A stretch of 64,000 bases of DNA, taken from NCBI RefSeq assembly GCF_003977755.1, contig NZ_RQWN01000002.1:930001-994000 (forward strand), written 5' to 3'. The notes under the pieces were generated by a model, which saw only the letters and a program-made list of their open reading frames with translations, searched no databases and was not told the origin of the DNA. This document shows positions 15,605-24,583 of this stretch, one piece after another. This stretch comes from Haloterrigena salifodinae. Lineage in GTDB: Archaea; Halobacteriota; Halobacteria; Halobacteriales; Natrialbaceae. A program made the position numbers and the translations under genes. How positions within the stretch are numbered: position 1 is the first letter of the stretch; every line of letters starts with the position of its first letter.

Positions 15605-16381
15605 ATGACGAAGAAGACGAAAGCGACAACGACCGAAGACGAGCCGACTCGCATCGGCGATTCGATTCGTCGTCTGATTCCCGGAGCCACAGCCGTCCTG
15701 CTGCTACTTGCCGTCACAGGAGGAACCGTGCTGGGGCTGCCGGCAGCGGGTACCGGTCCCGCAGACGACCCGACGATCGGCGCGACGGACGCGGAGGCTG
15801 CTGACGACGTGAACGTGACCGTCGAGATCGACTGTGACGAGAGCGACGTGCTGGTTACCGCACCCGACGACGACGAGTACGGACTCAGCGTCGTGAACGT
15901 GGGTTCGTCGGGGACCAGTACGAGCACCTCGAGACGGACCCCGCTCGCGGGGAACGCGACGGTTACGGTAGGCGACGCCGACATCGTATACGCGTTCGTC
16001 ACCGACGCGTCGACCGGGGAGCCGATCACGTCGGCCGTAGAACAGTGCGTCGAAGAACCGCGAACGGAGACGACCGACGGGCCGTCGATAGCCGTCGACT
16101 GCAACGAGAGCGCCGTCCGGTTTACGGCGCCCGATGCCGTCGCGTACACGGCTCGGGTGTCGTCCGTCGACGTCTCGCCGACGGGTGCGTCGACCAGCAC
16201 CGTGAGCGGAACCGTGACGGGGAACGCGACGGTACCGATCGGAGACGACCTGATCATCGCGCTCGCGTCGACCGACGACGCCGACGAGCCGATCACGGCG
16301 ATCCGAGACTGCGGTCGGACCGCAGGCGACGAGCGCTCGCCGGCAGCGGAGCCGTGCTCGAGTGACTCGTCGGACTCGTGA
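15605..16381 (+). CDS. Membrane-anchored or secreted protein with two repeated cysteine-pair domains
   Basis: The product has 258 residues. A positively charged cytosolic start (residues 1-27) precedes one hydrophobic segment (about 28-47, TAVLLLLAVTGGTVLGL), which acts as an anchor or uncleaved signal. The exterior part has two homologous units, about 66-150 and 160-245. Each begins with an IDCDES/VDCNES segment, has a Ser/Thr-rich STSTS stretch and a GNATV(T/P)(V/I)GD strand pair, and ends with a cysteine (EQC, RDC). One disulphide per unit is likely. I do not recognise the family. It follows the curlin-like gene by 97 nt, so a role as a nucleator, secretion factor or surface partner of that fibre is possible but inferred. 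Confidence 0.65.
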   Translation: MTKKTKATTTEDEPTRIGDSIRRLIPGATAVLLLLAVTGGTVLGLPAAGTGPADDPTIGATDAEAADDVNVTVEIDCDESDVLVTAPDDDEYGLSVVNVGSSGTSTSTSRRTPLAGNATVTVGDADIVYAFVTDASTGEPITSAVEQCVEEPRTETTDGPSIAVDCNESAVRFTAPDAVAYTARVSSVDVSPTGASTSTVSGTVTGNATVPIGDDLIIALASTDDADEPITAIRDCGRTAGDERSPAAEPCSSDSSDS

Positions 16382-16563
16382 GCGACCGGTCGGCTTCCCG
16401 CCGCACACGCGGTGCGATCCCGATGGCGCTCTCCCCAGGTAGCGCTTCGGCCCCGAAAATTCGCATTTTTCAGGGCGATCGTTCTCGAGGCACCCGCTAT
16501 CGCTCCCCGCTGAAAGCGCAAACGGTCGCCCGCCGACGACCGGCGGTTGACGACTGACGACCA

Positions 16564-17103
16564 ATGTTCGAATACGACACGTTCGATTCAGTTTCGAAAC
16601 GCAGCGTCCTCAAAGCAGTCGGGACGCTCCTTAGCGGGACGACGCTGCTCACCGTACGAACCAGCGCCCGGACTGGGGAGCGATTCGACTTCGAGATCAC
16701 GGAGCTGGCCGCGGAGACCGTCACCGCTCGCGTGCGCGTCTCGGCGGCGCTCGCGACGCACCTCCGGGAGGTGCCGAGTCAGATCGTTCTCGGACACCGC
16801 GACCAGTTCGGTCTCTCGGAAACGGACTCGGCCGCTATCGACGACGCGGTCGTCGAACGAACGTCCGAGGACGGCGTCGCCACGCCAGACGTAATGGCCA
16901 GCTTCGAACGCACGGACGTGAATGCGAACGCGAATCGGTACGTCGTTACGATGCAGTTTCGCACTCGAGAGATCGATTTCTCCGGGGCCGAGATCGAGGA
17001 CGGGATGCTGACAATGGGGCTGTTCGTTCCCCGACTCGGGTCGGAAACGGAATCGGTCGTGGTCACGGACGAGATCGAGAGCAGTTCGGTCGACCTCGAG
17101 TAG
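16564..17103 (+). CDS. Exported protein of unknown function
   Basis: The product has 179 residues. The N-terminus SKRSVLKAVGTLLSGTTLL resembles a haloarchaeal Tat-type leader, but with KR in place of RR, so Sec export is equally possible. The mature part is rich in beta strands (FDFEITELAAETVTARVRVS, RYVVTMQFRTREIDF) and acidic. It has no cysteine and no recognisable motif. It lies 182 nt after the two-domain exported protein in the same direction and may belong to the same surface cluster. It is convergent with the binding-protein gene at 17202. Confidence 0.6.
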   Translation: MFEYDTFDSVSKRSVLKAVGTLLSGTTLLTVRTSARTGERFDFEITELAAETVTARVRVSAALATHLREVPSQIVLGHRDQFGLSETDSAAIDDAVVERTSEDGVATPDVMASFERTDVNANANRYVVTMQFRTREIDFSGAEIEDGMLTMGLFVPRLGSETESVVVTDEIESSSVDLE

Positions 17104-17201
17104 GCCTCCGTCTCCGCGACGACTTCCGCCGCGATCTCGACCGGACTCGAGTGCTGCGGTTCCGGACCTCGCGTCGACGGCGTCGCGTTCGATCGCGATC
17201 C

Positions 17202-19097
17202 CTACGCGGGTTCGTACTCGTACCCGGAGGTCGTATGTTCCGCGAGCAACTCGCGGGCCCGGTCCTTGTCGTACGACTTGTCGACCCCGAACGGCGTAAT
17301 CTGCGAGTCGTCGTACCAACTCGACCACCGCGGCTGGAACGTGTGGGTCCACTCGGCGAGTCCGCGGAACGCGTCCTCGGTGATCGCCGGTTTCTCGACG
17401 GCCATGGAGAGGGCCTGTCGGACCTCGCGGGTCCGCAGTTCCGCCCACCCATTTGCGCGTTGATTGTACGCGACGATCGTCAGGAACGGCTGCGGAATCT
17501 CGTAGATCTCGACGGCATCCGCCTCTCGAATATCCGCGTAGCGTTCCGGCGGGATCGACGTCGCCGTGAGCTCCCCGTCCGCGAGCGCCTCGAGGCGGTC
17601 CGTTCGGTCCCCGATCACTCGGTAGCTGTAGCGTTCGAAATACGGCGCGTCGCGCCACGCGTCGTCCACGTCGTCGGCGTGTTCACGCATGTAGTACTCC
17701 TCGTTGCGCGCGGTAACGAACTCCTGCGTGCGATCCCATCGCTCGAGCGTGTACGGGCCGAGGTTCCCCGTGAAGCTGAGTTCGGCGAACGCGTCGCTCG
17801 CGCGGAGCGCGTCGGCGTCGGGAACGTGCGCCTCGTAGAGTTCCTTCGGCGCGCAGTACGATCCCCAGAGAACCGGTTCCAGCGGAAAGTCGGGGTTGAC
17901 CGACTCGAGCTCGAGCTGGAACTCGGACTCGCTCGTTTGCTCGACGTTTTCGACCGCCGCCCAATCGTCAACCCGGTTCGAGGGCGGGGTGGGCTCGTTC
18001 CAGGGGTGGTCACGCCCGCCGTCGATGGTGTGGACGTTCTCGATCTGGTACACCCAGTCGTCGGCAGTCATCCGGCCGTAGTCGTCGCCCCACCGGAGGG
18101 TGTCCCGGAGTTCGCAGACGTATACCTGGCCGCTGCCGGTGTCGGTAATATCCATCCACAGCGGTCGGACGGTGCCGTTTTCGTCGACGTCGTAGGCTCC
18201 GTCCAAGGTCAGGTTGATCCGCGCGGTGGCCCTGCTGTCGGTGCGCTCGGGAAAGTACAGCCCCTCGGCCTCGCCTTCCACGCCCCAGACCCACTCGTCG
18301 GAGGCGGTGGGGCCGCCTTCGTTTTCGTTTCCGTCCCCGTCCTCGTCCACGTACCAGGTCGCGCTGTCCCAGTTCCCCCCGAAGGCTTCGACCGGACCGC
18401 GAACCGAGCGTCGGTACCCGATAACGTCGTCCGACATCGCGAGGAAATTCACCGGCTGCTCCTCGCTCAACGCGCCGAGGACCTCGGCGATCGGCGCTCG
18501 CCGCTCGTCCGGATCGGTTGTCGTGCGGAACGCTTCGAGTCGCGACTCGATGTCGGCCTCGGGAACGTACCCGTAGTAGTTGGTCGGCGCCCGCTCGAGC
18601 CAGAACGCGTCGATCGCGGCGGGCGTTCGCGGATACGTGTTGAACGCGACCCCGAACATGAGGTCCCAGGCCGATTCGCTCGCGGTTTCCTCGCGCGGTC
18701 CGGCGTTGTTCGGTCCCGCAGTCCACTCGGGGTCACCGTCGCCGAGGTACCGGTTTCGCACGTACTGCCGGAGGAGCCGATCGTAGCTGACGCGCTCGAG
18801 GGAGACCGCGACGCCGAGATCCGCGACCTCCGCCGCGATGATCTCGGCGGCCGTCTCCACCGCGTCGTTCCCCTCGATACACGCGAGTAGCAGTTCCACT
18901 TGCGTTCCGTCGGGTCCGATCAACTCCGCGTCGCCGCTGTCGTCGTCTCCGTCTTCATCCTCGTTACCGCCGTCGCGCCCGCAGCCGGCGATGCCGACCG
19001 TCGTTCCGACCCCGACCGCCTTCAGAAGCCGTCGTCTGGCCACTGCGTCGCCGTCGGGATCGGTCCCGTCCCCGCCGACTGTGATATCCAGTGGCAT
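17202..19097 (-). CDS. Permuted family-5 (peptide/nickel) substrate-binding lipoprotein, no permease nearby
   Basis: The product has 631 residues. The leader is ARRRLLKAVGVGTTVGIAGC: twin-arginine motif, hydrophobic core and lipobox cysteine, so it is a Tat lipoprotein. The mature chain starts with what is normally the C-terminal lobe of SBP_bac_5 (VELLLACIEGNDAVETAAEI near residue 65, then NYYGYVPEADIESRLEAFRT). The usual N-terminal lobe follows (CELRDTLRWGDDYGRMTADD near 335). The chain ends with YDKDRARELLAE, the segment that normally precedes the C-lobe. This is a circular permutation. The gene lies 35 nt downstream of a cache-type sensor kinase in the same direction, and no ABC genes adjoin, so a signalling co-receptor role is plausible. 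Confidence 0.85.
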   Translation of the reverse strand: MPLDITVGGDGTDPDGDAVARRRLLKAVGVGTTVGIAGCGRDGGNEDEDGDDDSGDAELIGPDGTQVELLLACIEGNDAVETAAEIIAAEVADLGVAVSLERVSYDRLLRQYVRNRYLGDGDPEWTAGPNNAGPREETASESAWDLMFGVAFNTYPRTPAAIDAFWLERAPTNYYGYVPEADIESRLEAFRTTTDPDERRAPIAEVLGALSEEQPVNFLAMSDDVIGYRRSVRGPVEAFGGNWDSATWYVDEDGDGNENEGGPTASDEWVWGVEGEAEGLYFPERTDSRATARINLTLDGAYDVDENGTVRPLWMDITDTGSGQVYVCELRDTLRWGDDYGRMTADDWVYQIENVHTIDGGRDHPWNEPTPPSNRVDDWAAVENVEQTSESEFQLELESVNPDFPLEPVLWGSYCAPKELYEAHVPDADALRASDAFAELSFTGNLGPYTLERWDRTQEFVTARNEEYYMREHADDVDDAWRDAPYFERYSYRVIGDRTDRLEALADGELTATSIPPERYADIREADAVEIYEIPQPFLTIVAYNQRANGWAELRTREVRQALSMAVEKPAITEDAFRGLAEWTHTFQPRWSSWYDDSQITPFGVDKSYDKDRARELLAEHTTSGYEYEPA

Positions 19098-19132
19098 AGT
19101 TAGAGGTACGGAACGGAGTATGAAAGTCGTTA

Positions 19133-20857
19133 TCAGGGGCGGTCGTCGACGCGGCTCGACGGTTCCGGGGCGTTCGCGTCGCCGCGTCGGGGCGCCGATC
19201 GCGGGAGGTCGATGATCACGATCGACCCGCGCGGGTCGTTGTCGGCGAACCGGAGCGTTCCGCCGGAGTTGTCGACCACCCAGTAGGTCAGCCAGAGGCC
19301 GAGCCCGCTTCCGTGCTTGAGCGCCGTCTCGCGCCCCTCGTCGATCGCGGCGCGATCCTGTTCCGGAATGCCGGGACCGTTGTCCGCCACCTCGATGCGA
19401 ACCCGTCCGCCGTTCTCGTCGGCCGGATCGCGGTCGACATCCGGTTCGGGGCCCGTCGCGGTCACCGCTATTTCGACGCGCGGGTCGTCGCTGTCGTTGT
19501 GTTCGCAGGCGTTCTCGCAGACGTTCTCGACTGCTAGCCGCACCGAGGGAAGCGCCATCGCCCACGCCTCGTCCGGCAGCGACGCGGTCACGGTAACGTC
19601 GGGGTATTCCTCGCGAAGCTCTGCGACCGCGTCGGCCGCGAGCGAGGCCACGTCGACGGGCCTTCGATCGGGATCGGCCTCGAGCGCGTTTTTCATCTGT
19701 CGCGCCTTCCGGCTCAAGCCCGTGATGTCTCGCCCGGTCCGGTGGATCGTCTCCGCCGCGCCGACGACCGTTTCGTCCGCAGCCTCGTCGGCGATGAGGT
19801 CCGCGTAGTTCAGAACGATGCTCATTCGGTTGCGGATATTGTGCTGCAACACGCGATAGAGGACGTCGAGGCGCTGCCGGCGCTCCCGGAGTTCCGACTC
19901 GCGCGCTCGCAGCGTCGCCGCCAACTCGTTGAAGCCGTCGCTCATCCGTTCCCACTCGGCGCCGCCGCGCAGCGACACCGTACTGTCGTAGTCGCCCTCG
20001 CCGAGTCGGTCGAACCCGTCGAGCAATCGCTCGGTTTGGCGGAGGCTCACGGCGTACTGCCAGTAACCGAATCCGACCATGACGAGCACCACGATGACCA
20101 ACAGCAGCGTCTGGAGCGCGGCTAACCGATCCAATCGATCCGCTAGCAGCGTCCGATCTCGAGTGACCGTGACCTCCCACCCGGTCGACTCGACGATCGA
20201 GGAGCTTTCGATCCCCTCGTCGAACGTCCGCTCGTTCTCGTTGAGAACCACCCCGTCTCCGACGATAGTGACCGTCTGCGAACTCGTCTCGAGCGGCGGG
20301 ATCGCGTCGAAGATCGTCTGCCGGTCGAGGTACATGGCACCCACGAGGACGCCCCGAACCCCCGACCCGTCCAGTATAGGCGCGCTGAATACGAGAACGG
20401 GCCTGTCGGCTCGCTCGGCGTATTCGACGTCGCTCACGTACGTTTCGCCCCGAAGCGCCCGCTCCACGTACGGCGTTCCGCTTCGGTCGGATCCGATCAC
20501 CGAGCGTCTCGTCCCTGCCGTAACGGAGCCGCGGAAATCGACGACCGTTCCGTTGGCGTCGACGAGTTGCGCCGAGTAGAATCGAGAGTTGTCGAGAAAC
20601 GCATCGAGGAACGGACCGCTCCGATCGAACTGCCGAGCCTCGGGCCGCGAGGCGACCAACCCGATCCGATCTCGGTGTTCCCAGATCGTTTCGTCGATCT
20701 GCTCGGCGACCAACGAGGCCGTCTCGTCGGTTCGCCGTTGTTCGTCGTCGACGACGTCGCGTTTGTACGACTCGAGCGTCCAGTGAACCGTCCCGCTCAG
20801 CACGAGCGTGATCGCGACGAGGATGACGACGAATTTCGTTCGTAATCGGACTTCCAT
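19133..20857 (-). CDS. Transmembrane sensor histidine kinase with dCache-type exterior domain
   Basis: The product has 574 residues. A first membrane helix (about 6-26, KFVVILVAITLVLSGTVHW) is followed by an exterior domain of about 220 residues. That domain has the long N-helix and PYVERALRGETYVSDVEYAE pattern of dCache sensors. A second helix (LLLVIVVLVMVGFGYWQ) leads into a HAMP-like region. The kinase core carries VLQHNIRNRMSIVLNYADL (His acceptor), ENVCENACEHND, DNGPGIPEQD and GSGLGLWLTY. The ATG at 20857 gives MEVRLRTKF. It is upstream of and probably co-transcribed with the permuted binding lipoprotein, and divergent from a HalX response regulator, its likely partner. Confidence 0.88.
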   Translation of the reverse strand: MEVRLRTKFVVILVAITLVLSGTVHWTLESYKRDVVDDEQRRTDETASLVAEQIDETIWEHRDRIGLVASRPEARQFDRSGPFLDAFLDNSRFYSAQLVDANGTVVDFRGSVTAGTRRSVIGSDRSGTPYVERALRGETYVSDVEYAERADRPVLVFSAPILDGSGVRGVLVGAMYLDRQTIFDAIPPLETSSQTVTIVGDGVVLNENERTFDEGIESSSIVESTGWEVTVTRDRTLLADRLDRLAALQTLLLVIVVLVMVGFGYWQYAVSLRQTERLLDGFDRLGEGDYDSTVSLRGGAEWERMSDGFNELAATLRARESELRERRQRLDVLYRVLQHNIRNRMSIVLNYADLIADEAADETVVGAAETIHRTGRDITGLSRKARQMKNALEADPDRRPVDVASLAADAVAELREEYPDVTVTASLPDEAWAMALPSVRLAVENVCENACEHNDSDDPRVEIAVTATGPEPDVDRDPADENGGRVRIEVADNGPGIPEQDRAAIDEGRETALKHGSGLGLWLTYWVVDNSGGTLRFADNDPRGSIVIIDLPRSAPRRGDANAPEPSSRVDDRP

Positions 20858-20955
20858 TGCTAATTTGTGGTAACAACTGTCATAGTACTCGGTACGCGCA
20901 CTTAAGGGCACGCGACGAACGTCGTCGGACACCCGCGACCGGCCGCGCACGAAAG

Positions 20956-20962
20956 CTATAAC
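20956..20962 (+). promoter_or_regulatory. TATA box of the HalX response regulator gene
   Basis: CTATAAC lies about 38-44 nt before the ATG at 21000, inside the divergent promoter region shared with the sensor kinase. Confidence 0.45.
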
Positions 20963-20999
20963 TCGGTCACAGGCGAACTTCTCTAGGACATTCGTTAGC

Positions 21000-21572
21000 A
21001 TGGACCACGACCAGAGCCCGACACTGCTCGTCGTCGACGACGAGCGCGAGGTGGCGGACGCGTACGCGCTTCGTCTTCGGCGGCGGTACGACGACGTCCG
21101 GACGGCGTACGGAGGCGAGGAATGCCTCCAGGAGATGGACGAGACCGTCGACGTGGTACTGCTGGATCGACGGATGCCGTTCTCCGGCGACAAGGTGTTA
21201 ACGGAGATCCGCGATCGGGGACACGACTGCCAGGTCATCATGGTAACGGCCGTGAATCCCGGGTTCGATATCGTCGATATGCCGTTCGACGACTACCTGT
21301 GTAAGCCGATCGAGAAGGACGATCTCTTCGCGGCAGTCGAACAACAGGCGACCGCCGCGTCTTACGACGATCCGCTCTCAGAGTTCTTCAGCCTCACGGC
21401 GAAACTCTCGGTGCTCGAGGCCGAACACACGCCCGAACAGCTCGAGGAGTCGAGCGAGTACGTCCGCATGCAACGTCGGGTCGCGAAACTTCGCGAGGGG
21501 CTGGAGGTGCCGCGGGAGGATTTCGAGCGAATGGTCGAGACGTTCACCGCGATCAATCGGGGCGAAGGGTAG
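21000..21572 (+). CDS. HalX-type response regulator
   Basis: The product has 190 residues. The receiver domain (about 8-120) starts with LLVVDDEREVADAY and has the phospho-acceptor Asp in VVLLDRRMP, the switch Thr in IMVTAVNPG and the Lys in LCKPIEKDD. The C-terminal HalX domain (about 125-190; EFFSLTAKLSVLEAEHTPEQL) is a haloarchaeal helical module without a known DNA-binding fold. Output is therefore probably by protein interaction. It is divergent from the cache sensor kinase at 19133-20857, and the pair may form one two-component system; pairing is inferred from adjacency. Confidence 0.92.
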   Translation: MDHDQSPTLLVVDDEREVADAYALRLRRRYDDVRTAYGGEECLQEMDETVDVVLLDRRMPFSGDKVLTEIRDRGHDCQVIMVTAVNPGFDIVDMPFDDYLCKPIEKDDLFAAVEQQATAASYDDPLSEFFSLTAKLSVLEAEHTPEQLEESSEYVRMQRRVAKLREGLEVPREDFERMVETFTAINRGEG

Positions 21573-21588
21573 CCATCGCGGCAGCCGT

Positions 21589-22767
21589 CTATGTCGCTCT
21601 CTCGTCGGTCTCGACCCCGCGAAATTCGAAGCGCGCGCCCCCGGCGTCGCTGGCCGTGAGCGTCACGTTCCAGCCGTGGTCTTCGACGAGTTGGCGGACG
21701 ATAGCCAGTCCCAATCCGGTGGTACCGTCTTCACTCGAGTAACCGGGTTCGAACACTCGCTCGCGCTCCGCGGGGGGAACGCCCGGCCCGTCGTCGGCGA
21801 CGTAGAACCCGCCGTCCAGGCCGCCGACCGTCACGGTCGCATCCCGACCGCCGTGTTCGACCGCGTTTCGGAACACGTTCTCGAAGACCCGCTGGAGCCT
21901 CTCGGCGTCGGCCTCGAGCGTCGAGAGGTCGGCCTCGATAACGAGCGCGGCGTCGGCCGTTTCGACGGTCTCCCACGCCGTTTCGGCGATATCGCCGACG
22001 GCCACGCTACCGCTCGGTTCGATCTCCGTCCCGCCGACCGAGAGCGCGTCCCGAATCAGCCGCTCGATCCGATCGAGCGCGCCCTCGACTTTCTCGAAGT
22101 GAACGTCCTCGCCCGTATCGCGAGCCGCCTCGAGGCGGATTTTCGCGACCTCCAGCGGGTTTCTGAGATCGTGCGCCGCGACGGTGACGACTCGCTCGAG
22201 CCGGTCGGCGCGTGTCATCACGCGGTCGACGCGCCGGCGTAACTCCGTCACGGTCGTGTAGACGACGTAGCCGCCGGCGTCCCTCCCCCCGTCTCCGTCC
22301 TCGTCCGGAGGCGGGATGGCCTCGAGACGGAAGTACCGCCGCTCGTCGTCGGTTCCGCGGCGAATCTCGACGGTGACGCGTTCGCCCGCATTGAGTTGTT
22401 CGAGGATCGCCGCTCCGGTCGCGTCTGCGTCCGGTTCGTCTCCCTCGGACGGTCGCGTCGCGTTTCCCGCGGCGGTCGCCAGTTCCCAGCGCGGACCGGA
22501 GTCACGGTCGGTCGGTCCGGGAAGCAGTCGTTCACGGAGGGGCGCGTCCCTGATCGCCGCTTCGCCGACCTCGAAGGCCGTCTCGAACGCGGGATTGACC
22601 GCGCGCACTACGGCGGTTCCTCCCTCCACCTCGTAGTAGAGGAGCGGGTCGGGGAAACGCCGAAAGAGGCGTCGCGTCGGTCCGCCGTCGGCGACGAGCG
22701 GGGCGGACTGGTCGTCGCGTCGCCGTTCGAAGGGGCACCCGTCCCGCCGGTTGCTGCGACCGGTCAT
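21589..22767 (-). CDS. PAS-domain sensor histidine kinase
   Basis: The product has 392 residues and no membrane segment. An N-terminal PAS-like domain (about 30-175; RRFPDPLLYYEVEGGTAVVR, ANPAFETAFEVG-like) includes acidic insertions. The HisKA domain has VVTVAAHDLRNPLEVAKIRL (acceptor His in AHDLRNP). The ATPase domain has ENVFRNAVEHGG, DDGPGVPPAE and TTGLGLAIVRQL. The start at 22767 overlaps the stop of the upstream Bat-like regulator by four bases (ATGA), so both are made from one mRNA. Such kinase/Bat pairs are common in haloarchaea and are thought to act in one sensory pathway; the stimulus is unknown. Confidence 0.88.
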   Translation of the reverse strand: MTGRSNRRDGCPFERRRDDQSAPLVADGGPTRRLFRRFPDPLLYYEVEGGTAVVRAVNPAFETAFEVGEAAIRDAPLRERLLPGPTDRDSGPRWELATAAGNATRPSEGDEPDADATGAAILEQLNAGERVTVEIRRGTDDERRYFRLEAIPPPDEDGDGGRDAGGYVVYTTVTELRRRVDRVMTRADRLERVVTVAAHDLRNPLEVAKIRLEAARDTGEDVHFEKVEGALDRIERLIRDALSVGGTEIEPSGSVAVGDIAETAWETVETADAALVIEADLSTLEADAERLQRVFENVFRNAVEHGGRDATVTVGGLDGGFYVADDGPGVPPAERERVFEPGYSSEDGTTGLGLAIVRQLVEDHGWNVTLTASDAGGARFEFRGVETDERAT

Positions 22768-24365
22768 TCGTTTCGCCTCGGTTGGTGGTCGTCGACCGCG
22801 ACCGGCCGTTCGTACTCCGCGTCGTCGTCGAAGAAGGCGTTGAGGAGTTTCCGCTGCCCCGCTCGCAGATGATAGTGAAGCGTCGGCGAACTTATTCCGA
22901 GCGTCTCGGCGAGCTCCTCGGCGGTGCTGTCTCGCGGTGATTCGAAGTACCCGCCGTAGTACGCCATCTGGAGGGTGTTTCGCTGGCGCTCGGTCAGGCG
23001 TTCGTGGAGCCCGCTCCGGAACTCCTGTACCGTTTCGATCGGTCGTTCGCGGTCGAGTTTCGACAGTAGTTCCGATCTGGGAAACCGCTCGCCGACGGCT
23101 TCGACGACTTCTCGAATGTCGCTGCTGGGCGCTACTTCTGCGACGATCAGCCCGGTTCCGTGATCGAACTTCGCCGTTCTGACGGTTGCGCCGTACGTGG
23201 CTAACGTGACGATCGGCGACCGTCCGGACACCGTAACCTCGGTGAAGCCGCCGGTCTCGGTAGCGGACTCGTGGATCACGCGACCGGCGTCGACGTCGGA
23301 TCGATCGTCGGCCAGTTCGAGGAGCACATCGGGTTCGGCACCGTCGACGCGAACGTAGCAGAGTAACGATGCAGCGTCCAACGGGACGATGCCTTCGACC
23401 GCGAGTTCGCAATCGAGTTGCGCGGACGCCGTCGCAAAGAAGGCGTCGGTGATACGGAACGTGAGTTCGATGACCGTATCCGAGAGCAACAGATTACGCT
23501 GGCGAGTCGCGTTGATGACGAACCCGGTGGTTACGCCGAGCGTTTCCAGGCTCTCCCGTTCGCGCTCGCTGAAGGCGTCCGGATCGAGTGCGTAGACGCT
23601 CAACACCCCGTAGGTGGTGTTCCCGTACCGGAGCGGGACGACGATGCTCGACTGCAATCCGCGAGCGAACGCTTCTCGGCGGACCGGTTCGGGAACCGAC
23701 TTGTCGTCGACGAGATGGCGGACGACTCGCGTTTCCCCCGTCTCCATCGTCGCGAACTCCGGCCCCCTCGAGCCGTCGGCGTCGGCACCGCTCTCGACGA
23801 TCAGCTCGAGAATTCCGTCGTGCTCGCCGGCCGCGGTTCGACAGACGAGCTGCTCACCCGTCATCTCTCGCTCGCCGATCACCGTAAACTCGTACAGGTC
23901 GGTCTCCGCGAGCCGCTTACAGACCAGTTCCTCGACTTCCTCCCGGGTCGTGGCCCCGACGAGGTCCCGAATGATCTTCTGGACGATGTTGTTGATCCGC
24001 TCGAGGCGGGCCAGTTCCGCCTCCCGATCCTCGAGGTCGCCCTCGAGGGCTTTCCGGTCGGTCACGTCTCGGTAGTAGACCACGAGTCGCTCTCCGATCG
24101 TCGTCGTCCGAACGCGAAGCCAGACGTCTAGCTCCGGGAAGTACTCCTCGAAGGAGATCTCGGCCGGCTCCGGATCGTCGCCGCCGAAGTGCTCGTGAAA
24201 CGTCGCCGCGAACGATCGCGGGAACACGTCCCTGATATCGGTCCCAACGAGGGTGTCGCGCTCTCGCTCGAGCAGGTCCGCCGCGACAGCGTTAGCCGTC
24301 GTAATCTGCCAGTCGGTGTCGACGACGAGCACGCCGTCGGTGACCCCGTCGAGGACCCTATGCAT
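22764..24365 (-). CDS. Bat-like regulator: PAS, GAF and bacterio-opsin-activator HTH
   Basis: The product has about 533 residues from the ATG at 24365; a GTG at 24380 would add five. An N-terminal PAS domain (about 5-110; VLDGVTDGVLVVDTDWQITT) is followed by a coiled-coil linker. A GAF domain (about 130-290; VVPLRYGNTTYGVLSVYA) and the conserved Bat-specific region precede the C-terminal HTH (LTERQRNTLQMAYYGGYFES, then AEELAETLGISSPTLHYHLR). It resembles Bat, the oxygen/light-responsive activator of bacterio-opsin, but no opsin gene is present. Its stop overlaps the start of the PAS kinase. The target genes cannot be read from the sequence. Confidence 0.9.
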   Translation of the reverse strand: MHRVLDGVTDGVLVVDTDWQITTANAVAADLLERERDTLVGTDIRDVFPRSFAATFHEHFGGDDPEPAEISFEEYFPELDVWLRVRTTTIGERLVVYYRDVTDRKALEGDLEDREAELARLERINNIVQKIIRDLVGATTREEVEELVCKRLAETDLYEFTVIGEREMTGEQLVCRTAAGEHDGILELIVESGADADGSRGPEFATMETGETRVVRHLVDDKSVPEPVRREAFARGLQSSIVVPLRYGNTTYGVLSVYALDPDAFSERERESLETLGVTTGFVINATRQRNLLLSDTVIELTFRITDAFFATASAQLDCELAVEGIVPLDAASLLCYVRVDGAEPDVLLELADDRSDVDAGRVIHESATETGGFTEVTVSGRSPIVTLATYGATVRTAKFDHGTGLIVAEVAPSSDIREVVEAVGERFPRSELLSKLDRERPIETVQEFRSGLHERLTERQRNTLQMAYYGGYFESPRDSTAEELAETLGISSPTLHYHLRAGQRKLLNAFFDDDAEYERPVAVDDHQPRRNE

Positions 24366-24583
24366 GCTAGTCGATATCACACTGTTGTACGTGAATCTTT
24401 CTACGCTGGCGGTGGGAGAGGAGGCGAACGACGCCTCGAGTCGATGAGGACGTTCGCCGGGAGTCGGTCGTCAAACGGGACGGCTCGTCGCCACTGTTCG
24501 CTGGGCGCAACCGATACGGGCCCAGATGGATCGGTCGTCGAGAGAAACGAGGGTGCGCGTGGCCGGAGCGTCGTGCAATGCGG

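Noticed and set aside
17202-20876. A single 1224-codon leftward protein
   Set aside because: The frame is open by chance through the sensor kinase region. The lipoprotein leader at 19097 and the kinase in another frame show two separate genes.
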